A DNA stretch of 64,000 nucleotides from Moringa oleifera (Eukaryota; Streptophyta; Magnoliopsida; Brassicales; Moringaceae). The stretch is taken from positions 8,284,001-8,348,000 of the forward strand of contig JAJFZO010000094.1 of the NCBI GenBank assembly GCA_021397835.1, given 5' to 3'. Under the pieces are notes generated by a model that was given only the letters and a program-made list of their open reading frames with translations, did no database searches and had not been told where the DNA came from. The position numbers were made by a program, and so were the translations under genes. This document shows, in pieces, positions 36,523 to 46,888 of this stretch (the stretch's first letter is position 1; the number at the start of each line of letters is the position of its first letter).

Positions 36523-39483
36523 TCAGTTGCTGCAGAGGCGCTGGGCCTGATGAACAGCCAAGAGCAGTCTATCTTTCATGTTGTCTACAAATTTAAAAAA
36601 GGCAAGTCTCCAAGACCTCTTCATGATCAGAGTTCCACAGACTACCCAGAAACCGGCAACAAATCCTGGTCCCATGCCCATGTAAAACCAGAGCATCAAG
36701 CCATCTTCATTTTCATCTTCTTTGTCTGCAACGAGCGGAGGAGATCTTCCATTGTCTCTGTTGCACTTTGTTGGCAGGGGTGACCCACAAAGTTCAGGGT
36801 TGCCTTCATAAATGGATGGATCATTGAGGGTCCCGAACTGGTTGTTGGTAGGAATTTGTCCAGATAAGTTGTTGTAAGAAAGATTCAGGTGAGCCAGAAA
36901 GGTTGAAGAACTCATGCCGGTTGGGATTGGTCCAGAAAGTTGATTCCTGGAGAGATCTAAAGTTTCCAGCCAGTGCAAGCTCCCAATGCTGTTTGGTATG
37001 TGTCCTGTTAAATGGTTCATTGACAGGTTCAAAGTGCCCAATCTCGACAAATTTGCCAAGTCAGGTATCTCCCCAGACAGGCTATTGTTTGAAAGGTCGA
37101 TGCTATTCACAAGGTAGAGATTACTCAGATACAAGTATTCTGCTCCTTTTGTTGACACCAACAACTGCCCTTCGTATGTTGCAGATTTATGCTCAGTTGC
37201 CATGCCTCTCAAACTCCCTAAACAAGAGGGAATTGCTCCAGACAAATTATTATTTGCAAGGTCTACTATGTGCAGCGACGAAAGACTGCATAATTCTGAT
37301 GGAATAGTTCCGTAGAATGAATTTGATGGTAGACGCAGATTTCGTAGTGAAGGGATGCTTTGTCCTAGCCATGCAGGAATATTGCCTGAAAGACTGTTGT
37401 CTCCAAGATCAAGTGTGTCGATCAATGTACAATCTTTGAAGGCAGAGGGAATTTTCCCGGAAAGATTGTTGTTGTTGAGCATTAGAAATCTGAGTGAACT
37501 TAGAGACCCCAGAGAAATCGGTATCTTTCCAGACAAGCTGTTGTTTGAGAGGTCTAAAACATACAAGAACGGTAAATCATTCCAAACTCCTGGAATTTTA
37601 CCTGTTAATTTATTATTGGAGAAGACTAGAGTTGTCAAACTATTCAGCTTGCCAATGGACAAGGGAATGGTGCCAGTTAGAAAGTTGCAGGAGATATCTA
37701 TATCTGTCAATATTGGCATCTGTTCAGCAATGTCTGGAGGAATTGGCCCGGAGAATAAATTTCCAGACAAGTATAGTCCACTCACGTTGGGAGACCACAG
37801 TGGCAAAGGACCCTCAAAAAGATTCTGATTCAAGTAAACTGTTGATTCAGGCAGGAACTTTAATGAGTTTGGAACTCTCCCATGTATTTGATTATAACCA
37901 AGATCCAGTTCATCCAGGGACAGATCCAATTTCCAAAACCACTCTGGTATGGTATCTGAAATTTTAGCATTTCGAAGTATGACAGTATGCAGCTCATCCT
38001 GGTTTTTCAGCCATGCAGGAAATTTTGGGCCTACTTTGCAGGATCTCAGCTTGATGAACCGAAGTTTGAAAGTAGGAATCCACAGAGGACTGACATTGAA
38101 AACCAGGGAAAGATTTGGAGATAAGGAGTATTTGGAAATCGACAAATCCTTTAAATTTGTGAGGTTGAAGAAATGAGCTTCCGTTATGACACCTGCCCAC
38201 GAGTTCTCAGACATGTCTAAGGCAACTAGTTCTGATAGTCTTCCAAGACTTTCTGGAATTGTCCCCTTCATTTTATTGCTATACAGGTTAAACTCTCTCA
38301 AGGATGATAAGTTTCCAATGGAATCTGGAATTGACCCGAGGAATGAGTTTTCCGATAATAGAAGGTGCTTGAGGTTTTTCAAGTGTCCAAGAGAATCTGG
38401 AAGAAACCCCTCCAGTTCATTGTGTCCTAGATCTATTGACTCTAAGCTACTATTAGTGCAGCTAAGCAAACCATCAATGAATTCAGTTATGTCACCGCTA
38501 AGCATGTTACCATAAAGAGCCAACGTTTTTAGATTGCAGAGATGTCCTAAATGACTTGATAACTGACCAGAGATAAATGAATTCTCAGACAAGTCAAGCA
38601 TTTGGAGAGCAGTCATGCCTGCAACTGCTTCTGGAATTATGCCCTGTAGATTATTAGAGCTGAGATCAAGGTATTTAAGCTGACTAATGTTGAACAGCCA
38701 ATGAGGTATCGAGGAATTGAAACCATTGTTGGAGAGATCAAGAACTGTGACAGAAGAGAGATTCAAAAATGGAAAAGAGAGTGGAAGCTTAGATAGCCCA
38801 CAAGCAGGCAAGTGTAACTCAGAAAGAGAAGGAAGCATATTAATGGCTTGAAGCCAGTAATCTGCAGCGTTGCTGAGGTCTACACCTCCTAAGTTAAGGT
38901 ATTTCAAGGAAGAAAGACCAGTGAGCCAGGATAAGTTACTTTCTTGGGAACCATAGGAATTTGTGTTAAGATCAAGGTAATGCAATCTTGAGAGATTTGC
39001 AAGATTTGTAGGAACGTATCCACTGAAGGAAGCACCAGAGAGATTAAGGTACCTCAAATTCTCTAGTGAACCAAGGAACTTTGGGATCCTACTTCCTGCA
39101 AAATCGTTCAAGCTAAGGTCTAGGTGATTTAAATGCTTCAACTCAAGCAAAGAAGGTTTTAACTTACCACCTAGAGAGTGAGTTGCTCCATTTCCATCAA
39201 TGCTATCCGGCAGTGGGTTGCGGAGTTTCAGCTTGACAACATGGCCTGTTCTGTTGTTACATATCACACCATTCCATGCACAGCAGTTATCTCCGACCCA
39301 AGAATTCAGTCGACCTGAAGGATCTGCAAGGCTTCCTTTAAACCGTAAAAGTGCTTCTTTCTCTGTTTGTATGCAACCCACAGGAAGGGTAATTTGAGAA
39401 GATACACGTTTGGTGGTTTCATGGTATAGAAGTCCTGACAGAAGAATCAGAGTGAGGCATTGAAAGTGAAGGCTGTTGGGCAT
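36523..39483 (-). CDS. LRR receptor-like protein (RLP, EIX2-like), copy 1
   Basis: An intronless gene for 986 residues. Order: signal peptide (about 1-29), cysteine-paired LRR N-cap (about 37-76, EKEALLRFKGSL and CCAWNGV), a long array of about 28-30 extracellular plant-type LRRs interrupted by an island near YEGQLLVSTKGAEY, C-cap ending ELCGSPLPTKC, acidic juxtamembrane segment (KEDENED), membrane helix (about 931-954) with a GxxxG-type motif (GPGFVAGFW), and a 32-residue basic tail without kinase. This is the RLP architecture of Cf-9 and tomato EIX1/EIX2, which recruit SOBIR1 and BAK1 to signal perception of microbial patterns. The tail reads RLAFFKFVD where the paralogues have YFxF. A TATA box lies about 50 bp upstream (minus strand, 39533-39539). 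Ligand unknown. Confidence 0.94.
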   Translation of the reverse strand: MPNSLHFQCLTLILLSGLLYHETTKRVSSQITLPVGCIQTEKEALLRFKGSLADPSGRLNSWVGDNCCAWNGVICNNRTGHVVKLKLRNPLPDSIDGNGATHSLGGKLKPSLLELKHLNHLDLSLNDFAGSRIPKFLGSLENLRYLNLSGASFSGYVPTNLANLSRLHYLDLNTNSYGSQESNLSWLTGLSSLKYLNLGGVDLSNAADYWLQAINMLPSLSELHLPACGLSKLPLSFPFLNLSSVTVLDLSNNGFNSSIPHWLFNISQLKYLDLSSNNLQGIIPEAVAGMTALQMLDLSENSFISGQLSSHLGHLCNLKTLALYGNMLSGDITEFIDGLLSCTNSSLESIDLGHNELEGFLPDSLGHLKNLKHLLLSENSFLGSIPDSIGNLSSLREFNLYSNKMKGTIPESLGRLSELVALDMSENSWAGVITEAHFFNLTNLKDLSISKYSLSPNLSLVFNVSPLWIPTFKLRFIKLRSCKVGPKFPAWLKNQDELHTVILRNAKISDTIPEWFWKLDLSLDELDLGYNQIHGRVPNSLKFLPESTVYLNQNLFEGPLPLWSPNVSGLYLSGNLFSGPIPPDIAEQMPILTDIDISCNFLTGTIPLSIGKLNSLTTLVFSNNKLTGKIPGVWNDLPFLYVLDLSNNSLSGKIPISLGSLSSLRFLMLNNNNLSGKIPSAFKDCTLIDTLDLGDNSLSGNIPAWLGQSIPSLRNLRLPSNSFYGTIPSELCSLSSLHIVDLANNNLSGAIPSCLGSLRGMATEHKSATYEGQLLVSTKGAEYLYLSNLYLVNSIDLSNNSLSGEIPDLANLSRLGTLNLSMNHLTGHIPNSIGSLHWLETLDLSRNQLSGPIPTGMSSSTFLAHLNLSYNNLSGQIPTNNQFGTLNDPSIYEGNPELCGSPLPTKCNRDNGRSPPLVADKEDENEDGLMLWFYMGMGPGFVAGFWVVCGTLIMKRSWRLAFFKFVDNMKDRLLLAVHQAQRLCSN

Positions 39484-41327
39484 GTTTTCTTTTTCTCAAC
39501 AGATGGTTGTTATCCCATGGAGAGGGCTACAAATATATAAGAATAATCAACTGTTCATACCTTTCATGGTAGTCATTTTCTTTCTTTGGATACGGCTTGA
39601 TCAGCTCATGGTCTACAAACTCAAGTACATGCTTAGTTGTTGATTTAACATCATTTGACTGGCGAAAGGCCATTGATGGCCTGACTTGATTTGCTGTCCC
39701 CCCTGTTTTGACTTTATGTTGAATAGAAGAACTGAACTAGGAAGGTTTTTTGCTTGATTGTCTAATTGAGAACTCAGAATAGAGATTATTGAGAAGAGCT
39801 TGTTATTTTCTAATGCCAGTCAAAGTCTGACCCTAATGAGACGTTGCTCTGAAATTTATTGGAGCTCTTTATGAGGGCCAACGTAACCTCCACTAGGAAG
39901 AAAAATGGTTGACTCTGCAAATGACAGTGATGGAACTTGGCCTAATCTTTTACAATTCCTGGAAAAGAAAGTTATCTGATCTGACCCCCTTTCTTCACCC
40001 ACCAATACTGCAACTAATGATTTCTGAGTCTATCTGTGAAAAGGAATGTACAGAAAAATGGTGGCCTTCTGTCAGCTGCTTGTACTGAAGCTTTAGTGTT
40101 CTTAACATCCTATATGACGGAGATTGATATTGCCTGTTGGTGGCAACAGGACCACAGTTGTTTCTCTCAGATGCTACCATTAGCACTCAACTCATTGTTT
40201 CACCAATTAGTTTCTTCCCTCCTTAGTTTGCCAAGTCAGTTCCATTCTAGTCAAGTTGTAAAACACCGGTTTCTGAATCTAGATATTCAAGATTTCTTGA
40301 GCAACAAAGCGTTGGGATTTGCTGGATTTCCAATTGGATAGGGAAAGCCAACTGGTTTCTTGGGTATCCTTATCAGGATCTAAACTTACTCAGGGTTTCT
40401 TGTTTCTCTGGTATTGACTACCATTATCAGGCAACATTCGTGCTTTCAACAAATCTGTTATCAAACATTATGAAGATTTTGTTATCAGCTAGTATGAAAA
40501 AGCAAGGAATGCAGCCTTATTTGCCAAGGGATAAGAAATTCCCAGCTAAGAATAGCTAAATTCAGCTGGAAAAATGGGTATCCTTTACATAATCTGAAGG
40601 ACCTTATTTGACATTTAAGTTGGTTTCTTTTCAGTTTCCCATCTTCATTAGCCTGAGTCAATTACACACTGAACCACCTAATTAGCTTGAAGATAAGCAA
40701 TCCTCCAAGACTTGTTCAACGCAAAGTCATTGCAGAACAAACATTCAATGGTAATGTTTTCATGGTGGAGGCAATTGATTGATATTAAAGACATCAAATG
40801 TGGAAGAAACTGGCAGACTCAGGCAAGGCGGCTGAGTTTGTGTTTCAGTAATACCAAATAATTATAATTAGATTGATTGAGTTTCCACAATCGTGTCCTG
40901 GTTGATTATTTATCGGGTGGAGATTGATTGAAAGTTTATCTTTGATTTCTGTTGACTTAGCTTCACAAAGCCTAATGCCTTTCATAGTCACCACTGGTAA
41001 TTATAGCAATTTTAAGTGGGTGAAATTCTGAAAATGAAACCTAGACCAACCATCCATCATGCCAGGCAGACTTCTATCCTTTACTAGACCTTACAGCAGA
41101 TGTCTGTGCTGGTGTAAGCAAGCAAGGAAAGCAGTATTATATGCTAGACAAAAACAGATATAGATAGGAAACTTCTGCAGAAAAGCCTCAACATTTAAGG
41201 CTCAAGTCATCTCAGTAAAAGGGAAGTGAGAACTACAGCCAACAAAAAGAAGCTTAGATGGATGAATTGAGCTAAAAAGATTTGAACTTGGGTAAGTTGG
41301 TGAATGCCTTACCTTGCTATTTGGCCC
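39484..41327. other. Spacer between RLP copies 1 and 2
   Basis: About 1.8 kb. Left end is the promoter of RLP copy 1 (candidate TATA box at 39533-39539 on the minus strand), right end is the 3' flank of copy 2. No LRR remnants recognised. Confidence 0.5.
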
Positions 41328-44318
41328 TCAATGGCTTCTTTTTTCCTTTATCCGTCTTTTCAGGCCAGCAAATTTTACCATTACTGCCACTATAAGCTTC
41401 TCTTTCATATCATCAATGAATTGAAAATAAGAGGTCCTCCAGGACTTTTTGACCATCAAAGTTCCGCAGACTACCCAGAACCCTGCAGCAAATCCTGGTC
41501 CCAACCCAATGTAGAACCAGAGCTTTTCATCAACATCCTCGTCATCTTCATTTTTAGCAGCAGGAGAAGGAAACGTTTCGTCGTCAGCAGCACACTCCCT
41601 TGGTAGGGGGCCTCCACAGAGTCCAGGATTACTGTCATAAATGGACTTGTTGAAGGTGGAGAACTGGTTGGCTGATGGGATCTTGCCAGAGAGGTTGTTG
41701 TGTGAAAGGTTCAAGTGATTCAATGAAGTTATGGATGCCATGCTTGAAGGAATTGTCCCAGAGAGTTCATTCTGCGAGAGATCTAGAGTTTCAAGCTTCT
41801 GCAGGCTCGCAATGTTGGCTGGTATTGTCCCTGTCAAATGGTTCATAGACAAGTTCAGGGTGACTAACTGTGAAAGCTTTGCCATCTCTTCAGGTATCCT
41901 ACCAGACAAGTTATTGCCTGAAAGGTCTATGCTGTTTACGAGATAGAGAGTACTTTCATACAACAAGTCTCTTCCTTTAGCTACCACCGTGAGCTGCGCC
42001 TCGTACCGAGGGTCAGTCATCAGGGATGCCATGCCAGTCAAATTTCCAACACAACGAGGAATAGAGCCGGACAGATTGTTTTCCCCAAGATCCAGTATGT
42101 GCAGTGAGGATAGGCTGCACAACTGTTTTGGAACCTGGCCTGTTAACAGGTTTGATCGTAAACTTAGAATATACAGAGACTGCATATTCTCTCCTATCCA
42201 TGCTGGAATCTTCCCTGAAAGCCTATTGTCTCCGAGATCAAGAGATTGAATGAGAGTGCAATTCTGCAAAGACGATGTAATTTCTCCAGAGAGGTTGTTG
42301 TTGCTGAGTATCAAGAATTTGAGCGAAGTTATGGAACCGAAAGAACTTGGAATTTGACCAGACAAGCCATTGTTTGACAAGTCAATAACAAAGGCTTCAG
42401 GTGTAGTATCCCAGACTTCAGGAATCTCTCCAGTCAGATGATTATGGGAGACAACAAAAGTCAGCAGAGAAGTCAGTTCCCTGATGGATGAGGGAATGGT
42501 ACCGTACAGAGAGTTAAAAGAGACATCAACATCTGCCAACATGGGCATTCTTTCACCGAAGTCTTCAGGAATTGGTCCGAAGAACAAATTGTTATCCAGA
42601 TGATATGAACTCAAATTTGAAGAAAGGATTGGTAAGGGACCTGTAAACTTATTGTAATTCAAGAAGATAACTCCCTGTGGGTTGAACTTGATGTTGTTAG
42701 GCACCGTACCTGTCAAATTATTGTAACTGAAGTCCAGTACATCCAGAGACAGGTCCAGCTTCCAAAACCACTCAGGTATGGTGCCTGAAATCCTGGCATT
42801 CCATATGGAGACATATTCCAGCTCGGTTTGATTTCTAAGCCATGCAGGGAAGTCTGGGCCAACTTCACATGATTTCAGTTCGATGAATTTAAGTTTGAAA
42901 GGAGGCATCCACTCTGAACTCACAGAGAATACCAAGGTGATATTGCGGGACATCTGATGGATGGACAACTCCTTTAACCTCGTTAGGTTAGCAAAATGAG
43001 CTTCTGTTATGACACCCTGCCATTGATTGTTCTTGAGATCTAATGCAACTAATTCAGAGAGTCGCCCAAGGCTAGCTGGAATTTTTCCCTTCATCTGATT
43101 TTCTGACAAATAGAATTCTACTAAGGAAGACAAGTTTCCAATGGATTCAGGGATGGAACCAGAGAATGAGTTCGCCATAAGTTGAAGACGTTTTAAGTTC
43201 TTCAACTTTCCCAAGGAATCAGGAAGCATCCCACTGAGTTTATTGTAACCCAAATGCAAGGACTCTAAGCTGTGATTTGTGCATGTGGACAAAGCATTGA
43301 TGAAATCAGATATCTCACCACGAAGTTTATTGAAAGAAAGATTCAGTATGCTCAAACTGCAGAGCTTTCCTAGATTCTTTGTTAGTTTGCCATCAAGATA
43401 AGAATTTTCAGACAAGTCGAGATGCTGAAGGAAAGTTAACTCTGCAAATTCATCAGGAATTTCGCCCTGGAGTTTGTTATAGCCAAGATTGAGATACACA
43501 AGACTACTTAACTTGAAAAGCCAAGGAGGCAAGGAAGAGTTGAACCCATTGTTGGAGAGATCGAGCACTTGAAGGGAAGTAAGGTTAACGAGAGGGAGAG
43601 AGACAGGAAGTATGGAGAGTCCACAAGTTGGTAAATGCAACTTTGAAAGTGAAGGAAGCAAGTTCACAACTTCAAGCCAATAAGTTGCAGTCCTGCTAAG
43701 ATCAAGACTTCCCAAATTTAGGTGTTCCAAAGAAGAAAGACCTGCTAACCAGTGCAGGTCATTCCCATTCGATTCATCGAAGCAGTTGTTCAGATCAAGG
43801 AAGCGCAATCTTGTAAGATTCCCCAGATTCGGAGGAACAGATCCACCAAAGGATGCACCAGAAAGATTGAGATATCTCAATGTTTTGAGTGATCCAATGA
43901 AGCTTGGAATTGGGATTCCTCCAAAGCTATTCATGCTCAAGTCCAAGTATTTCAAGTAATTCAAATCGAGTAAAGAAGGGTTTATCTCACCGCCTAATGC
44001 ATAAGCTGCTCCATCAACATCAGCATCGCCTGCGAACGGATTGCGAAGTTTCAGCTTGGTGACATGCCTGCCACTTTCACTGCACTGGACACCAGCCCAG
44101 CTGCAGCAATCTTTGCCAGACCAGGAAGAAAGGCGTCCTGAAGGGTCAGTGAGGCTTTCCTTGAACTGGAGAAGAGCATTTCTCTCAAATTCTGTGCAGC
44201 TCACATTGTGAATGAAACTGCATGCACCAAGTTTAACAGTTTCCAGATAGAGGAACCTGGAAAACAAGATCACAACAGGAAAATATCGGATGAAGGTAAT
44301 GATTTCTGCCATGTACAT
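41328..44318 (-). CDS. LRR receptor-like protein (RLP, EIX2-like), copy 2
   Basis: An intronless gene for 996 residues from the ATG at 44318 (994 from the in-frame ATG at 44312); the frame also extends to a TTG at 44327, unlikely as start. Same architecture as copy 1: hydrophobic signal region, N-cap (FERNALLQFKESL, CCSWAGV), LRR array with island near RYEAQLTVVAKGRD, C-cap (GLCGGPLPREC), acidic stretch (DDEDVDEK), membrane helix with GPGFAAGFW, and a 40-residue tail. The tail contains YFQF, a YxxPhi motif of the type required for endocytosis and signalling of tomato EIX2. A TATAAAA box lies at 44364-44370, about 46-58 bp upstream. With copy 1 it forms a direct tandem pair, consistent with local duplication of immune receptors. 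Confidence 0.94.
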   Translation of the reverse strand: MYMAEIITFIRYFPVVILFSRFLYLETVKLGACSFIHNVSCTEFERNALLQFKESLTDPSGRLSSWSGKDCCSWAGVQCSESGRHVTKLKLRNPFAGDADVDGAAYALGGEINPSLLDLNYLKYLDLSMNSFGGIPIPSFIGSLKTLRYLNLSGASFGGSVPPNLGNLTRLRFLDLNNCFDESNGNDLHWLAGLSSLEHLNLGSLDLSRTATYWLEVVNLLPSLSKLHLPTCGLSILPVSLPLVNLTSLQVLDLSNNGFNSSLPPWLFKLSSLVYLNLGYNKLQGEIPDEFAELTFLQHLDLSENSYLDGKLTKNLGKLCSLSILNLSFNKLRGEISDFINALSTCTNHSLESLHLGYNKLSGMLPDSLGKLKNLKRLQLMANSFSGSIPESIGNLSSLVEFYLSENQMKGKIPASLGRLSELVALDLKNNQWQGVITEAHFANLTRLKELSIHQMSRNITLVFSVSSEWMPPFKLKFIELKSCEVGPDFPAWLRNQTELEYVSIWNARISGTIPEWFWKLDLSLDVLDFSYNNLTGTVPNNIKFNPQGVIFLNYNKFTGPLPILSSNLSSYHLDNNLFFGPIPEDFGERMPMLADVDVSFNSLYGTIPSSIRELTSLLTFVVSHNHLTGEIPEVWDTTPEAFVIDLSNNGLSGQIPSSFGSITSLKFLILSNNNLSGEITSSLQNCTLIQSLDLGDNRLSGKIPAWIGENMQSLYILSLRSNLLTGQVPKQLCSLSSLHILDLGENNLSGSIPRCVGNLTGMASLMTDPRYEAQLTVVAKGRDLLYESTLYLVNSIDLSGNNLSGRIPEEMAKLSQLVTLNLSMNHLTGTIPANIASLQKLETLDLSQNELSGTIPSSMASITSLNHLNLSHNNLSGKIPSANQFSTFNKSIYDSNPGLCGGPLPRECAADDETFPSPAAKNEDDEDVDEKLWFYIGLGPGFAAGFWVVCGTLMVKKSWRTSYFQFIDDMKEKLIVAVMVKFAGLKRRIKEKRSH

Positions 44319-46252
44319 CACAGTCAAGGACTTGAACGAACTGAATTGGAGGATATCGTGCTATTTTATAAATGAAGGGCAACTGAATAAAGTCAAATTG
44401 TTATCTAGTTGTGTTTGAAATGTCAAAATAAAACAAAGCTAGAGACTTCACATTTCCTAGTGTTCCCACTAATTGATAATTGTTTGTGAACCTTCCCGGA
44501 AAACATCATGCCTTTTTAAGTAAAAGGCAGTATTTGCTGAGACCACCCATTGTTACCATGTAGATTGTTCCATCTCTAAGTTTAAAAATGTAAGACAAAA
44601 TGGAAGATATGGCCGCTTGTTGAGGAAGCTTTCTTCTTACTTGCAAGATATCAAATGTTATAGTCGAACTTGGAGACATGATAACAGCAATTTGGTGTCA
44701 CAACCTTAAGAGCTTAATGAGCCAGTAATAGTTCTTGCTTCTCATAAACGAATTAAAAAATGTGGAAAAACTGCATCTGTCAATTTGGTCACTTAGCTAA
44801 TGGGAAGTGAAAAGTCTCGATTGGCAGCCCAAAATCCAAGTACAGAATCTACAAACAGGGTTCAACTACAGCGAGCCATCCCACTTGTTGATATGAAAGG
44901 CATTATTTATTGAAGCAAATGGGAGTATAAAGCAAGGCTGCTGAGTCCGTGATCCCGACAATGCCACCAAGAGCACGTACATCCAAATTGACTCGACTTG
45001 GACTGCCATGATTAACTTTATACGGGTGGAGATCAGTAGAAGTTTCTCATTTTTTTTTTTTATTACTTAGATATTTCAATTCATAATCAGCACACAGTTC
45101 GCTAAGCATTTTCTCAGTTGATGTAATTGAAGCCTAATATCAACCTTCATTAAGTTTGGCAAAATGTTCAAACATTATTACAATGCAATTCTCCAACATA
45201 AGTAATTGACATGTTTAATCATTCTAGTTCACCTTCGGCCTAATCTCAGCCCTCACGAACAATGACTAAACTTTGATAATCACTACCGAATCGAAGTCTT
45301 GATACAAAGTTGCAGCCAAGAACTCTTGTTTCTGTGCAAGGCATAACATGAAGAATCCTGTTGTTGCTTAGTATTTGTTACTCAAGAGATGGATCAACAT
45401 GTGTTGTAATTGCATGGAAGACTCTGCTTTAGTTCCTAGCACAGAAAAATGTTCCTGAAATGGAAAGATAAGAGAGCAAAGAGATCACCATTTTGCATCT
45501 CCTAGAGTGGATAAAATTGAAGCCAACGGCAAAGGAAAAGAAATAATTGACATGATGCTTACATACAATTATCTCCAAGTAAAGGATAGGTAAAACTCTA
45601 AAGATATTATGCCCAAGAAATAAGTTAGTCAGAGTCAGGATTCCCAACTTTCCCACAAACAGAAACATCATACTAATCTGTATTCATTAAGTTTTACAGA
45701 ATAGGTTTCAATTCCTTGAGCAGCTAGAAATCCCAAGAGTTTCAGGTTAGGTTCTGTTTGGCTTTGCAGTTTAAGAGAGGCATCATTATCATGTCAACCT
45801 AATAAATCTTAACCCCTTGCCATGACCTAATAGTGGCAAGGATTGCTATATAGGAATACACATACATTTGCTTAGATACTTGGACTGCATTTTCCTTCTG
45901 ACCGATGAATGTAGAAAAAATCCACTAGTTGGAATGTGCATTGGGTTTTGTTTGACAATTGAAGATCATGATGCTGGGTCAAGTCTTTACACATACCAGA
46001 TTTTCCAGGAAACCACCATATGACCATATTAGACTTAGAGGTCAATGCCAACCCAACAAACAGGCTGCTTCCATCCATTGAGCTAAGTGGACAAAGCTTT
46101 AGTAATTGTCCCATTAACTACATAGTTTAGATTTCTCTTCTTGTGGAATAACAAGTCAGGGTCCAGTCTCCATTCATGTACTGAACTTTCACATTATAAT
46201 ATGTCAATCTTTCCAGGGAACAGATATTTTGGTGTCAAAAGATACTTTGAAA
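44319..46252. other. Spacer between divergent RLP copy 2 and RLP pseudogene
   Basis: About 1.9 kb up to the tandem duplication. Includes the promoter of RLP copy 2 on the left. Short open frames only. Confidence 0.5.
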
Positions 46253-46669
46253 GAGATCACAGTCCAATACTTTCTCATTGCGGAATATATGGGACCTTCC
46301 ACTTTTTCTATCATGTCTGTATCTCACAAGTCTATCATGAAGTTCACACAATCTGGACATCATTCAACTTCAGGATAATCCAGTATCCCAATGACGGGAC
46401 CAATAGTGATTTTCAAATGTCAAAGAGTTGAAAACTACAGGTAATATAGTAGAAAAAGTTGAGATCACAGTCCAATACTTTTTCATTGCGGAATATATGG
46501 GACCTACCACTTTTTCTATCATGTTCTGTATCTCACAAGTCTATCATGGAGTTCACACTATCTGGACATCATTAAACTTCAGGATAATCCAGTATCCCAA
46601 TGACGGGAACAATAGTTATTTTCAAATGTCAAATAGTTGAAAACTACAGGTAATATAGTAGAAAAAGTT
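46253..46669. repeat. 208-bp tandem duplication
   Basis: Two adjacent copies, 46253-46460 and 46461-46669, each start GAGATCACAGTCCAATACTT and end GTAATATAGTAGAAAAAGTT. They differ by scattered substitutions and very few indels. The block lies about 220 bp upstream of the RLP pseudogene start. Confidence 0.92.
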
Positions 46670-46888
46670 GTAGAAAAATCACCCCAAGACACAGTCCAAG
46701 ATTGTCACTATCTCTCTCGGAAGTTGCCATGTTAGTTTCTAGTGACAAGTGTATAAGATTAATGATGATTATAGCACCTGCAGAGGAAGTAGATGAATAT
46801 TTAAATATTAGATCTTTCTGTAAACTAGCATCACAGTAGCAGCAGTTGAAATCTGTTAGTTCCATACAGCAGCCTTTTCCACTAAGAC

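Noticed and set aside
41328..44327. Longer start for RLP copy 2 at 44327
   Set aside because: The codon is TTG; ATGs at 44318 and 44312 are the plausible starts.
46141..46640. Two similar short proteins in tandem
   Set aside because: The similarity is due to the 208-bp DNA duplication; the frames match no family and have no codon constraint.
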